In this document: one piece after another, positions 8,392 to 16,576 of the stretch
Layout: the number at the start of each line of letters is the position of its first letter
Position numbering within the stretch: the stretch's first letter is position 1
DNA from: a virus
IMG/VR virus record: IMGVR_UViG_3300045452_000030
Span: 1 to 51,974 of that record
Reading direction: 5' to 3' (one strand)
Length of the DNA: 51,974 bases
The notes under the pieces: model-generated
What the model was told of the DNA's origin: nothing
What the model saw: only the letters and a program-made list of their open reading frames with translations
The model's database searches: none
Made by a program: the position numbers and the translations under genes

Positions 8392-11129
8392 CAGCCTTCC
8401 TCTTTGTCCAAGGAGAGCTCAAAGGTCATGCCGTCTGGCAGCTTCCGTAGGAGCTCCTTGAGTTGAGCTCCGGTTGCGGCGGATACTACGAGCGTGACCC
8501 CGCCGACCGGCGTCGCCGGCCCGATGCCCCAACCCTCAAGTCGGCCGATCAGATTTAGGGCAGACGTCGGCGGATTGGAAAGTCTCACGCGAGGCTGTGA
8601 ACCGCCGCCGCCGAAGATGCCGCCAGAGCCCGGGGACGGCATGCCGTCGGTCGGACCTGGACCGGGCGTCGTAGGGATCGGCGAAGGCGAGCTACCTGTG
8701 GTCGATTGGCCGCCAAAGAGGCCGCCCACGGGGACGGGGGCTGGCACATCCGGTACCGGCGGCGTTGCCCCGCCTGTCGACGGCACGGCAGAAGGTGGCA
8801 GGAGGAACACTTCATCAAGCTGACGGCCGGTGAAGGACAGTTTCGGACGCAGGCGGCGCCATGCCGTGTCTTCATCCTCACCTGGCTGGGACTGGAGATA
8901 TTCCATTCCGCGCAGATTGATCGCGATTTTGCCCCTAGCGCAAAGGCGCACGATCCGCTCTTTCATGGCGGTTTCACCCAGCCACGGCGTGCAGTCCAGG
9001 CCGCCCGCACGGGGCTCTTGAAGTTCCTTGAGCAGTTTGCCGACCGAGGCATTGTCGGCCGCCGCCTCTAGGACCAGCGCTTGGAAATCTTCGGGCACAA
9101 AAAGGTCGTTTACGACCGCCTGCTCCAAAGCCTCCGGGATCTTGGCCCCCTGCTCGCGCAGCGCCTCAACGCTGAACTCGCACCTTTCAGGGTCGACGAA
9201 ATTCCAGCGATGTAGGACTGCAAACCGGTCGAACCGCTTTTTCAGTATGTCCCTGAGCTCACCTTGGTATTTGGCCTGGAGCTTCCGATACTCGGGGTTT
9301 TGACCGCTCCACTCCTGAGCCTTCATTGCAGCGCGCGCGAGGATCAGCAGATCTCGATCGTAAAATGCATTCGAGGAGCCGGCGCGAGGCAGCAGGAAGC
9401 GAATGGTGTTGCGGCGCTTCTGAAGATGTTCCTTGAGCCACCGGCCGAGGCGCTCGTTGATCTTGTCAGGCTCCTCGGGGAGCAGAAGAATTGGCAGGCG
9501 GTCGTCCCAACGGTCTGGGTGCTCGGCTTCATCCAGCGCCGTCCATGGGTCGGTCAGCCACTCCCGCGGAAGAGCGATAACCCTAAAGGTCTTTGCGACC
9601 TCTTCGGAGCCGCCGACCACATAGCGAACTTCCTTCGCCAGCTGTGCTAGGTCCTCACCATTGCTGAAGAGTTTATCATTGCGAGCCGACGCCATAAGCT
9701 TGGCCTGGGGGTTCTCGTCCTCGCGGAAGACGAGCCTTTGGCCTTCTTGGTGGATATTGAAACTGTTCTCGATGACCGTCGCCAGTTCGACCTGGAAACC
9801 ATTGTCATCGATTGCCTTGCCCTGCGTGATGTCGACCTGAAGGGTCGAGGGCTCTGCGCCGGCAAGGTTGCCGACCGCAATTGAACGAAGCCAGAGCGCC
9901 CCGATGATTTCCTGCAGGTGGGGTACCTTGGCGGCATGGCCCGGGACGGCATCAACCACCGAGGTCAGGTTACGTAGCGCCTTTTCGCGGAGCGTCCGGT
10001 GTTGCTGGTTGGCGACCGAGTCCAACAACGCCCCGATACCTGAATTCTCGTCATCCAGTCTGAAGTCAGCTGCTGTCAGAACAGAGGCCGTATCTCCCCG
10101 GCTTTTAAAGAGGTTGGCCAGAATGCGGATGAGGTCGCGCGTTTCCTGCGCGTCGGTAGCGACTAGGACCTGATCTTCCAGCAACTGCAGGAGATGCGGG
10201 GCATATGGCCAGGACTCGATAAAGTCAGCGCGCTTTCGGTCGTGTTCGGAGGACGGGACGTCCAAAAGGCGGAAGTACTCTGCGATGTGCACGCCGAGCA
10301 GCGCCTCGACATCCGCCCTGCTGATTTGCAGACGGTTTTCGAACAGGCGGTGCAACAGCATCCTGCGGCGATCATGCTGGATACGCTCTGGGCTGCCACC
10401 AGCCTTGAAGTCGACCTGAACCGGGTTGACGCGGTGGATCTGCTGATAAGCGTCGGTATCGCCATTACGCACCGATACCACCAGCGCCAGACGATCGGGA
10501 TGCTCCTTTGCGATCTCTGAAAGGATCTGGATGAAATTGAACGCCCAATTTTTCCAAGGAAACTGCTTGGTGTTAGTTAACCCGTCATACCACGTCTGAA
10601 ATTCGTCCAGCAGCAACATGGAAGGTGTGTGCTGCAGGAGCTCCAAGATCAACTGATCAGATGGAATGTCCGTGCCCAGCGCTTCCCATTTGCCTTTGAT
10701 GAAGGCGCCGTGTGGATGCCGTTCAAAAAGGAGATCCCAGAGAAATTTGTATCTCTGTCGGTGGAGGCTCTCACCGATCACCAGCATGCCGCTCCTCAGG
10801 GGTATTTGGCCTATCTCGGGCTGGCTCAAGGTAACCGCCCAGTTTTTTAACCATGCCTCAGTGGATGCTGGATCGTTAACCGCGTGAAAAAGTGCCGCCA
10901 TCAAGTGAGATTTACCGAGGCCGCGTTCACCCATCACGACTACCGGACGTCCTTGGTTAGGGCCAACAGCCTCAATGCCCTTCAGCAGGTCATGGGTAGG
11001 ATAGGTGATCTCGAGGAACTGTCTGGCGGCAACCTGTGTCGCGCCAGTGTTGGTCTCGTTAGAGAGCTCAATCGCAGTGCCCTTTAGACGCCTGCCCTTA
11101 AATTCATCTCTAAGAGTTAGCCCCAACAT
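8391..11129 (-). CDS. DUF499-type AAA+ ATPase (BrxC/PglY-like role)
   Basis: A 912-residue ATPase. Walker A GERGLGKSH is at residues 67-75 and Walker B MLLLDEF at 171-177. VVSVRNGD near 225 is a plausible sensor strand. The overall layout fits the DUF499 family of predicted AAA+ ATPases. After about residue 770 there is a long Pro/Gly-rich linker with repeated GGLFGG and GGIFGGGG blocks, then a small terminal domain of about 75 residues. The ATG at 11129 has AAGGAA eight bases upstream and overlaps the WYL stop by 13 bases. In related systems the ATPase is the large core component; here it probably assembles with PglZ and the methylase. Confidence 0.9.
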   Translation of the reverse strand: MLGLTLRDEFKGRRLKGTAIELSNETNTGATQVAARQFLEITYPTHDLLKGIEAVGPNQGRPVVVMGERGLGKSHLMAALFHAVNDPASTEAWLKNWAVTLSQPEIGQIPLRSGMLVIGESLHRQRYKFLWDLLFERHPHGAFIKGKWEALGTDIPSDQLILELLQHTPSMLLLDEFQTWYDGLTNTKQFPWKNWAFNFIQILSEIAKEHPDRLALVVSVRNGDTDAYQQIHRVNPVQVDFKAGGSPERIQHDRRRMLLHRLFENRLQISRADVEALLGVHIAEYFRLLDVPSSEHDRKRADFIESWPYAPHLLQLLEDQVLVATDAQETRDLIRILANLFKSRGDTASVLTAADFRLDDENSGIGALLDSVANQQHRTLREKALRNLTSVVDAVPGHAAKVPHLQEIIGALWLRSIAVGNLAGAEPSTLQVDITQGKAIDDNGFQVELATVIENSFNIHQEGQRLVFREDENPQAKLMASARNDKLFSNGEDLAQLAKEVRYVVGGSEEVAKTFRVIALPREWLTDPWTALDEAEHPDRWDDRLPILLLPEEPDKINERLGRWLKEHLQKRRNTIRFLLPRAGSSNAFYDRDLLILARAAMKAQEWSGQNPEYRKLQAKYQGELRDILKKRFDRFAVLHRWNFVDPERCEFSVEALREQGAKIPEALEQAVVNDLFVPEDFQALVLEAAADNASVGKLLKELQEPRAGGLDCTPWLGETAMKERIVRLCARGKIAINLRGMEYLQSQPGEDEDTAWRRLRPKLSFTGRQLDEVFLLPPSAVPSTGGATPPVPDVPAPVPVGGLFGGQSTTGSSPSPIPTTPGPGPTDGMPSPGSGGIFGGGGSQPRVRLSNPPTSALNLIGRLEGWGIGPATPVGGVTLVVSAATGAQLKELLRKLPDGMTFELSLDKEEG

Positions 11130-12010
11130 GAGCGGTTCCTTCCGTTTTCAACATTCATACCCAGCATCGAAACTGCGTCGTTTAAGATTACAATTTGCTG
11201 ATCTTGCGGCTTTCGGGCTGAAGGATCGGTGTCGAGCCCCAGCCGCTTCAGCGCATAGTAGAGCAGCGCTCTGCGGACCGGGATCGTAACTCTCCCATTC
11301 TTCATCCCATAATCAAGCTCGATTACCCGCCTCTGGTTGGGGCTGAGATCAGGATGAGGTCCAACCTCAAGCTCGACCACCTCCTCCCAAGCGGCATCTG
11401 ACACTGCCTGCTTCTTGGCGGCTCTTGTTTGACGCGTCTCAAGGATACGAGAGATTACGAAGTCGCGGTACTCACCGCTCTTCTCGCAGAAGGATCGGGC
11501 GTGCCAACGGAACCCATCGAATGCGAGGGCGTGCGGTGCAATCCAGCGCCACTCTGGATCCGGTGCTGACATGGACTGATATAGAACTTCTATAGCCTCA
11601 TGCCGCTTGTTGGCGGTGACGATTGACCGCAGGACAACAGGATCAATCCCACGAGCCGGTGCAGGCGTCGCGTCAAAGGCCGGTAGATTTCCGATCCAGG
11701 CATCATCAGGTGTGATGATCCCCTCAGCCACGGAGCGGACCTGCGACAGATATTGGGTCGCGTCAGGCTTCAGAAACAGGGGCTTGAAAGCAGAAGAGCG
11801 AACATAGGTCTTGCCGCTCTTATCGTAGACCATGTTGTCCGGGGCTAAGGCGATATAACGGTTTAGGTCGCCCGATGCCTGGTTTGGCGAGACCCCGAAT
11901 TTGTCGATCAGATCGCTCCGGTTGACGTGGCCCTCCCAGAACAAGCGGAATTCGATGAACTGGAGCTTCTGCTCCACTCCCCATCGTAAACTTGGCTTGC
12001 TGTCGCCCAC
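11117..12010 (-). CDS. WYL-domain transcriptional regulator (BrxR/CapW-like)
   Basis: About 297 residues. The N-terminal winged helix (GHVNRSDLIDKFGVSPNQASGD region) is followed by a WYL domain (EAIEVLYQSM..., WIAPHALAFDGFRWHARSF) and a WCX-like C-terminal extension. This is the architecture of the BrxR/CapW repressors that control phage-defence operons. GTG 12010 is chosen because GGGGG lies five bases upstream; GTG 12016 is possible but would have no spaced ribosome site. As first gene of the operon with a palindrome in its promoter, it is very likely an autorepressor that responds to a nucleic-acid or nucleotide signal. The ligand is unknown. Confidence 0.9.
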   Translation of the reverse strand: MGDSKPSLRWGVEQKLQFIEFRLFWEGHVNRSDLIDKFGVSPNQASGDLNRYIALAPDNMVYDKSGKTYVRSSAFKPLFLKPDATQYLSQVRSVAEGIITPDDAWIGNLPAFDATPAPARGIDPVVLRSIVTANKRHEAIEVLYQSMSAPDPEWRWIAPHALAFDGFRWHARSFCEKSGEYRDFVISRILETRQTRAAKKQAVSDAAWEEVVELEVGPHPDLSPNQRRVIELDYGMKNGRVTIPVRRALLYYALKRLGLDTDPSARKPQDQQIVILNDAVSMLGMNVENGRNRSCWG

Positions 12011-12053
12011 GGTCACCCCCGAATCACTTTTCGGAACCTTCCAAAAAGTTGAC

Positions 12054-12088
12054 AGGTGAGTCTAGTTGAGATTCACCTCTACAGGCAA
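12054..12088 (-). promoter_or_regulatory. Promoter with 25-bp palindromic operator of the defence operon
   Basis: Positions 12054-12078 form an interrupted palindrome: AGGTGA, one base, TCT, five bases, AGA, one base, TCACCT. All nine paired positions on each side match. Read on the minus strand, a -35-like TTGCCT (12088-12083), an 18-base spacer and a -10-like TAGACT (12064-12059) can be drawn. The palindrome covers the spacer and the -10. This arrangement fits autorepression by the adjacent WYL dimer. The promoter boxes are moderate matches; the palindrome is exact. Confidence 0.7.
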
Positions 12089-12105
12089 GCTTGGACTGAG
12101 CCCGT

Positions 12106-12507
12106 TCAGCTGTCCATCGGAGGGAAGTCAAAATGCTGCCGCTGTGCCCCCCATTCCGTTGGGAATGGGGCCGCTAGAACGGTCAGATCAATCCCGTCCC
12201 CTTGGTGCCCCTCTAGGATCGCATTGATGATGTCAGGGGCAAGCAATGTCATACGCATCACGCGTGTGAGGTAGCTCATCCCGATCTTCTCCTGCTCGGC
12301 GAGCTCAGTGATTGAGGCATATGAGCCCTCTTCGAGCATCCGCTTCCATCGGAATGCCCGGGCCAAAGCCTTGAGCACGGTGTTGTCATGCCGCGGCCTG
12401 CTCAGCTCGTTTGCGGGGGGAAGGATCATCTCCTTGCGTCCGCCACGCTTGGTGAGCTTGAAGGGTACGAAGACGGAGACAATATTCGGCTCCTGGGGCG
12501 TTTTCAT
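12106..12507 (-). CDS. Small ParB/KorB-like HTH protein of the recombinase module
   Basis: 133 residues. The ATG at 12507 overlaps the recombinase stop (ATGA) and has a strong GGAGGAAG upstream. A helix-turn-helix is visible around SITELAEQEKIGMSYLTRVMRM, followed by LLAPDIINAILEG, a pattern seen in small ParB/KorB-like proteins encoded next to serine recombinases in alphaproteobacteria. It may assist recombination directionality or regulate the module. The association is from family knowledge; the function is not established. Confidence 0.8.
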   Translation of the reverse strand: MKTPQEPNIVSVFVPFKLTKRGGRKEMILPPANELSRPRHDNTVLKALARAFRWKRMLEEGSYASITELAEQEKIGMSYLTRVMRMTLLAPDIINAILEGHQGDGIDLTVLAAPFPTEWGAQRQHFDFPPMDS

Positions 12508-13814
12508 GCGGCTTCCTCCAATGCAGGCGCACACAACTCTCGGGCCAGGGCACCAATGCCTTCGGTGCGAAGCCGGACATCAAGGCCTTCGCGGCCGACA
12601 ATTACTTTATCAACGATGAGCTGAACAATCCGGGCCTGCTCGGCTGGAAACAGTTCATCCCACATCGGGTCCAGCTCTCTCAGAGCCTGTCGCGCTTGTG
12701 CTTCGGTCAAAGCCGGCGTGCTGCGCGAAGCCTTCTTCCATGCGCCGATGATGACTTCCGGTTGACGAAATGCTGCCCGCAGTTGTTCGACAACGGCGGC
12801 TTCAACCTCTGCAGCTGGCACCCTGCCAACCTCACAAGCTCCTGCGCCGTTACGGAGCAATGTCTGGCTCACATAGTAGCGGTAGAGCTTCCCGTTCTTC
12901 AGCGTGTGCGTGGGAGAAAATGCTGCGCCATCCTGCCCCCAGATTAGCCCCTTCAGCATGGCAGGAGTGTTGGCGCGTGTGCGTCCGCCACGAACCCGAG
13001 GGCTTTCCTTAAGGATAGAATGAACGGCATCCCAGAGCTCGGTGCTGATGATTGCCTCATGCTCGCCGGGGTACCGGGTTCCTTTGTGGACTACGTCGCC
13101 GATATAGATCCGGTTGTTGAGCACACGGTAAAGGAAACCCTTGGTGATGCGCTTGCCGTTACGGGTCGTGATTCCTCGCTCGGCGAGCTCACGCAGCAAG
13201 TGCGTGCCCGAGCCAATCTCGCGGAACCGCTCGAAGATGTATTGGATTTTCGCCGCGCCAGACTTGTCGATGACAAGCTTGCGAGCCTTCACGTCATAAC
13301 CCAGCGGCGGCACACCGCCCATGTACATGCCCTTGGCGCGGCTCGCCCGGAACTTGTCGCGGATCCGCTCCGCCGTCACCTCACGCTCAAATTGAGCGAA
13401 GGACAGAAGCACATTCAGCGTCAGCCGACCCATGCTGGTGGTTGTGTTGAACGACTGGGTGACGGACACGAACGTGACATTGTTGCGCTCGAACACCTCG
13501 ACCAGCTTTGCGAAATCCATCAGCGAGCGGGACAAGCGGTCGATCTTGTAGACGACCACTACATCGACCAGCCCATCTTCAATGTCGGACAACAGGCGCT
13601 GGATTGCTGGGCGATCGAGAGTGCCACCAGAGATGCCTCCATCATCATACTGATCGCGGACCGGTATCCACCCTTCCGAGCGTTGGCTCGCAATATAGGC
13701 TTCGCAAGCCTCACGTTGGGCATCAAGCGAGTTGAACTCCTGCTCGAGACCTTCTTCGGACGATTTGCGAGTGTAAATGGCGCAGCGAAGCTTGCGTACG
13801 ATCTCGTTGCTCAT
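12504..13814 (-). CDS. Serine recombinase / prophage integrase
   Basis: 436 residues from the ATG at 13814, which overlaps the DUF2924 stop (ATGA) and has GGAGGG upstream. The resolvase domain begins CAIYTRKSSEEG with the catalytic serine near residue 18. It continues through IDRLSRSLMDF and the E-helix region FEREVTAERIRDKF. The recombinase domain follows (GYDVKARKLVIDK onward), then a C-terminal region with YRYYVSQ. The conserved arginines of the active site are present. As the only recombinase in the window, and at one end of a complete prophage, it is the likely integrase. Control of direction may come from the small proteins in the same operon. Confidence 0.94.
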   Translation of the reverse strand: MSNEIVRKLRCAIYTRKSSEEGLEQEFNSLDAQREACEAYIASQRSEGWIPVRDQYDDGGISGGTLDRPAIQRLLSDIEDGLVDVVVVYKIDRLSRSLMDFAKLVEVFERNNVTFVSVTQSFNTTTSMGRLTLNVLLSFAQFEREVTAERIRDKFRASRAKGMYMGGVPPLGYDVKARKLVIDKSGAAKIQYIFERFREIGSGTHLLRELAERGITTRNGKRITKGFLYRVLNNRIYIGDVVHKGTRYPGEHEAIISTELWDAVHSILKESPRVRGGRTRANTPAMLKGLIWGQDGAAFSPTHTLKNGKLYRYYVSQTLLRNGAGACEVGRVPAAEVEAAVVEQLRAAFRQPEVIIGAWKKASRSTPALTEAQARQALRELDPMWDELFPAEQARIVQLIVDKVIVGREGLDVRLRTEGIGALARELCAPALEEAA

Positions 13815-14260
13815 GCCGCCCTCCGCTTGTGCTTCAGGCCAAAGAAGACCCAACCGTTCCAGCGCGAACCAGTTATGGCTCGAGCGATGGCAGACAGCGA
13901 TTGATAGGGGCGCCCCTGCCACTCAAAGCCATTCAAGGTCACGGTGACGGTGTGCTCAACACCTTGCCATTCGCGGATCAGCCGGGTGCCTGCGATTGGT
14001 TTCAGGTCAGCGCGAACACTGCGCAGGCCGATATTCCCGCCATCCAGCTGCTCGCCTAGGTCTTCCAGCCGCTTCACCGTATCAGGCTTAAGGCCGCCAT
14101 AAGCGAGTTCCTGGACGCGGTAGGCCAGCCGGCTCTCCAAATATCGCCTGTTGAAGGGCGGAGGCTCACTGCCAAAAAGGTCTCGCCACTGCTTCTTAAG
14201 CTCGCCGATGGTAGCCGCCTTGATGGCAGCCAGCCGGGCCAGAACGGGGTCATGTTTCAT
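13811..14260 (-). CDS. DUF2924 domain protein
   Basis: 149 residues with the typical DUF2924 pattern: an N-terminal helical part (TIGELKKQWRDLFGSEPPPFNRRYLESRLAYRVQEL, in pieces), and a C-terminal part (GTRLIREWQGVEHTVTV, WQGRPYQSLSAIARAITGSRWNGWVFFGL). The C-terminal part resembles DNA- or nucleoid-associated folds. Members are nearly always encoded directly before a serine recombinase, and this one overlaps it by four bases. Proposed role: an accessory factor in integration or excision. Confidence 0.9.
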   Translation of the reverse strand: MKHDPVLARLAAIKAATIGELKKQWRDLFGSEPPPFNRRYLESRLAYRVQELAYGGLKPDTVKRLEDLGEQLDGGNIGLRSVRADLKPIAGTRLIREWQGVEHTVTVTLNGFEWQGRPYQSLSAIARAITGSRWNGWVFFGLKHKRRAA

Positions 14261-14535
14261 TGTGCGTTTCTCCAGTGAGTTGGAGCCGCACTACCGCTCT
14301 GTTCGGAGGCGAAGTGTAGCGGAAAACCTTCTATTTCGTCATATAGTTCGGGGAAATTTCGCCTGTGCAGGCGTGCCAGCCCTACTGCGAGAAGAGCGCA
14401 CAATTCCTCGCGCCGCTGAGTGGGCGTCATCCTGTCCGGCGGGATCGGATTGGGGTACCGCGGGGCTCCCCGGCCAAAAGGCCGGGTGCCTGAGGCTGTG
14501 GCGTCTAGGTTACAATTCTGAGAGGCTTTGGCCAT
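14257..14535 (-). CDS. Small hypothetical protein heading the recombinase operon
   Basis: 92 residues. The second half (TPTQRREELCALLAVGLARL) matches the short proteins that precede DUF2924 genes in many alphaproteobacterial recombinase modules. Its stop overlaps the DUF2924 start (ATGA). The first 35 residues are low-complexity, and a later start at the internal Met (PPDRMTPTQRR) is possible. Function unknown. Confidence 0.75.
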   Translation of the reverse strand: MAKASQNCNLDATASGTRPFGRGAPRYPNPIPPDRMTPTQRREELCALLAVGLARLHRRNFPELYDEIEGFPLHFASEQSGSAAPTHWRNAQ

Positions 14536-14618
14536 TGGAGTTCAGTCCATAAAGGGGTCTGAACTCTCCTACTGGCATAGATCCGAAACCGTCCCAGAAG
14601 GACCTGCAACTGTACTGC

Positions 14619-14957
14619 CTATTCATCGTCCAGCGTTGCAAAGCCTACATAATCACCAAACCCACCCGGCGGTCCGACATAGGCCGCAAACTTTACGCTA
14701 TCGGGGACCTGAACCAGGTCGGTGAGCTCATCGATCGACTCTTCGCGTTCCATGGCCTCATCAATTGAGTTGACGCCAAGGCTCGCGGCAGCGCGATCAG
14801 AAAGGTACTCAAAGCCTTCATCATGAGCGAGGAACAGCGTGTGCGGGCAAGGCTGATAAGGTTCAGCCGCATCCTCACTCATATCTTTGACCAGGGCGCC
14901 ACAAAACGGACAGTGAATGCTCACCTCGTAATTGCGGCACAATTCGACGCGTTGCAT
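14619..14957 (-). CDS. Hypothetical cysteine-containing protein
   Basis: 112 residues and acidic. HCPFCG and a later PCPH near the N-terminus suggest one metal site. The C-terminal half is rich in Asp and Glu and ends VGFATLDDE. It lies downstream of the repressor on the same strand, the usual place for lysogeny-expressed accessory genes, so a superinfection or host-benefit role is possible but unproven. I do not recognise the family. Confidence 0.65.
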   Translation of the reverse strand: MQRVELCRNYEVSIHCPFCGALVKDMSEDAAEPYQPCPHTLFLAHDEGFEYLSDRAAASLGVNSIDEAMEREESIDELTDLVQVPDSVKFAAYVGPPGGFGDYVGFATLDDE

Positions 14958-15096
14958 GGCTTCTGCCCCTTCCGTTAATGCCCTGATCGATTTTTAATTT
15001 CCGGAACTTGCTAACACGGCGCATTGAGAAGGCAACAACGCCGAAGTGAAAATCCCAATTGGCTTGCCCCAAATATGTCCCCGAGTGGCATACATT

Positions 15097-15768
15097 CTAA
15101 AACATCTCCCGTCCGTACCAGCGAATGCGCCCGATGATATTCACCTCGTCGGCCAGGCAATCGTAGGGCGGGTAGCGGGTGTTGTCCGAAATGATCTGCA
15201 CGCGCGGCGGATCGCTCATAGGGACGTGCTCTAAGCGCTTGGCCACCAGCCCGAGGCCGTCGTGGAGCACAAAGATCCCGGGCGGCTGGGGAATTTTCTG
15301 CGACATGTCGACCAACACCGTGTCGCCATCTTCGAGCGTTGGCCTCATGCTATCCCCTTCCACCTGCATGACGCGCAGCATCGATGGGGCCGCCTTCAAG
15401 CGATCCTTGATCCAAGCTCGGCGGAAGTGAAAATCACGCCCAGGCTTTGCCTCTTCGTCAAGGATGGAGCCGCCGCCCATCGACGGGCGGGCATTGACGT
15501 AGGCAATCCCGATGAAGTCAGACTGCGCGCCTTCATCCAGCGGGGTTTCGCCCTGGACGTCTCCCTGTCCGTGAAGCAGCCACTCAACGTCGACCTTCAC
15601 CACAGCGGCCACGCTCTTGAGCCGCTCGAGATTGGGCGTCTGCGAGCGACCGCGGATGATATCGTACAAGAACGACCGGTTCACACCGGCCAGTGAGGCA
15701 ACGTCAGCGACGTTCATGCCCAGCTGGCGAATGCGTGCGCGGAGGCGCTCCTGCAAAGTTGTCGACAT
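15097..15768 (-). CDS. Prophage repressor, XRE HTH plus S24 peptidase domain
   Basis: 223 residues from the ATG at 15768, which has GAGGA seven bases upstream. An N-terminal XRE helix-turn-helix (MNVADVASLAGVNRSFLYDIIRG, residues 18-40) is followed by an S24 LexA-like domain with catalytic Ser140 (EGDSMRPTL) and Lys177 (GLVAKRLEH). The region where S24 repressors usually carry an Ala-Gly cleavage bond reads NARPSMGGGS, with no obvious Ala-Gly. Self-cleavage may therefore be altered or absent. It is divergent from the early operon at 15866, the CI/Cro-type layout. Confidence 0.93.
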   Translation of the reverse strand: MSTTLQERLRARIRQLGMNVADVASLAGVNRSFLYDIIRGRSQTPNLERLKSVAAVVKVDVEWLLHGQGDVQGETPLDEGAQSDFIGIAYVNARPSMGGGSILDEEAKPGRDFHFRRAWIKDRLKAAPSMLRVMQVEGDSMRPTLEDGDTVLVDMSQKIPQPPGIFVLHDGLGLVAKRLEHVPMSDPPRVQIISDNTRYPPYDCLADEVNIIGRIRWYGREMF

Positions 15769-15865
15769 AACTATCCTCAGAAATTTGGGTTGTGTGGATA
15801 GAACAGGATTGCCGCCCACCTGTCAAGCTGATATGAGAACATTACCGGAACAAAGGGAATCGGCA
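15769..15865. promoter_or_regulatory. Divergent promoter/operator region of the lysogeny switch
   Basis: On the plus strand, TTGCCG (15809-15814), a 17-base spacer and TATGAG (15832-15837) form a fair promoter. On the minus strand, a perfect TTGACA (15826-15821) lies ahead of the repressor gene with a weak -10 (TTCTAT) 17 bases on. The two promoters overlap, as in phage switches. Three GAACA-type words (15801, 15837 and nearby) may be half-sites for the repressor. The boxes are seen by eye; operator identity is inferred. Confidence 0.55.
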
Positions 15866-16558
15866 ATGGGGCGGATCAAGAAGGATTATCACGAGCTCGA
15901 CGAACTCATTTCCCGCTGGAATCTCTCTGAGTCAGATCTGCGTTATGTGGTCGAGAACGGTAAGCTGCCCCTCTCCGTCCGCATCTACGCTCAGCCCATG
16001 GAGCTTGGCTCTTACGAAGCTGAGGACTGGGGCCAGATGCCTATACCCTATCATCAGGGCACATTCGACGGCGTGGCAGACTTGCTGCGCTACGATATCT
16101 ATCGCCTGTTTCTGGAGGGAGAAGTTAAGGCCAGCGAGTTCTCCTTGCCGAATGGCGATTATGCCAGCCTGCTGAACCCAGCGGAGGCCCGTTCGATCAA
16201 GCGCGCAAATCTCGTGGTGCGCGAGGATGTTCGCCTTGAGTTTGAACAGGCAGTGCTGGGAACCCTCAGCCAAGCAGAGCCAGAGAAGCCAGACTTTCGG
16301 CGCTTTTCCTATGCGGGTCGGATCTGGAATTTCACCGAAATGCAGGCCCGCGGCATGCTGTTCTTGTTCGAGGCGGCCAAGAGCGGTGATCCCGAACAGC
16401 ACTTCCGCAAGATCCTCGACGCTGCTCATTCTGGCTCGGACAAGATCGCCCATCTCTACTCAAGTCGGCGCGACTGGACGAAGGTGATCCTGAAGGCAAA
16501 AGGAAGGCTTGGCTGGTACTTTATGGAGCCAAGCCTGGTCGTTGCGATGTCGCGCTGA
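15866..16558 (+). CDS. Hypothetical early prophage protein
   Basis: 230 residues. The ATG at 15866 has AAGGGA about eight bases upstream and is preferred over in-frame codons inside the operator. The protein is soluble, with mixed helix content and a C-terminal basic stretch (SSRRDWTKVILKAKGRLGWYF). It is the first gene transcribed away from the repressor, where Cro-like or early regulators usually lie, but no HTH is clear. It is followed by a strong terminator, so it may be expressed on its own. Function unknown. Confidence 0.75.
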   Translation: MGRIKKDYHELDELISRWNLSESDLRYVVENGKLPLSVRIYAQPMELGSYEAEDWGQMPIPYHQGTFDGVADLLRYDIYRLFLEGEVKASEFSLPNGDYASLLNPAEARSIKRANLVVREDVRLEFEQAVLGTLSQAEPEKPDFRRFSYAGRIWNFTEMQARGMLFLFEAAKSGDPEQHFRKILDAAHSGSDKIAHLYSSRRDWTKVILKAKGRLGWYFMEPSLVVAMSR

Positions 16559-16576
16559 TCGATCGCCTACCACTTA

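Larger units (their letters stand above)
403..12088 (-). other. Predicted phage-defence operon (BREX type 3-like / helicase-methylase-ATPase class)
   Basis: Seven genes run in one direction with overlaps or gaps of at most 12 bases: WYL regulator, DUF499 ATPase, short PglZ, DUF1156 methylase, 166-residue unknown, SNF2 helicase, 167-residue unknown. The combination of DUF1156 methylase, HepA-like helicase, PglZ and large ATPase is the known core of BREX type 3. Here BrxA, BrxB, BrxF, BrxL and a full-length PglZ are not seen. No DUF1998 (DrmB) or phospholipase D (DrmC) gene is present, so it is not DISARM. Defence activity is inferred, not shown. Confidence 0.8.

Noticed and set aside
884-11129. 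DISARM as identity of the defence locus
   Set aside because: The helicase and methylase would fit, but no DUF1998 (DrmB) or phospholipase D (DrmC) protein is present, while PglZ and DUF499 are.
12017-12105. Possible attL matching the right prophage edge (50728-50831)
   Set aside because: Only five-base matches such as TGTCC were found, which is no better than chance; serine integrase cores can be too short to see.
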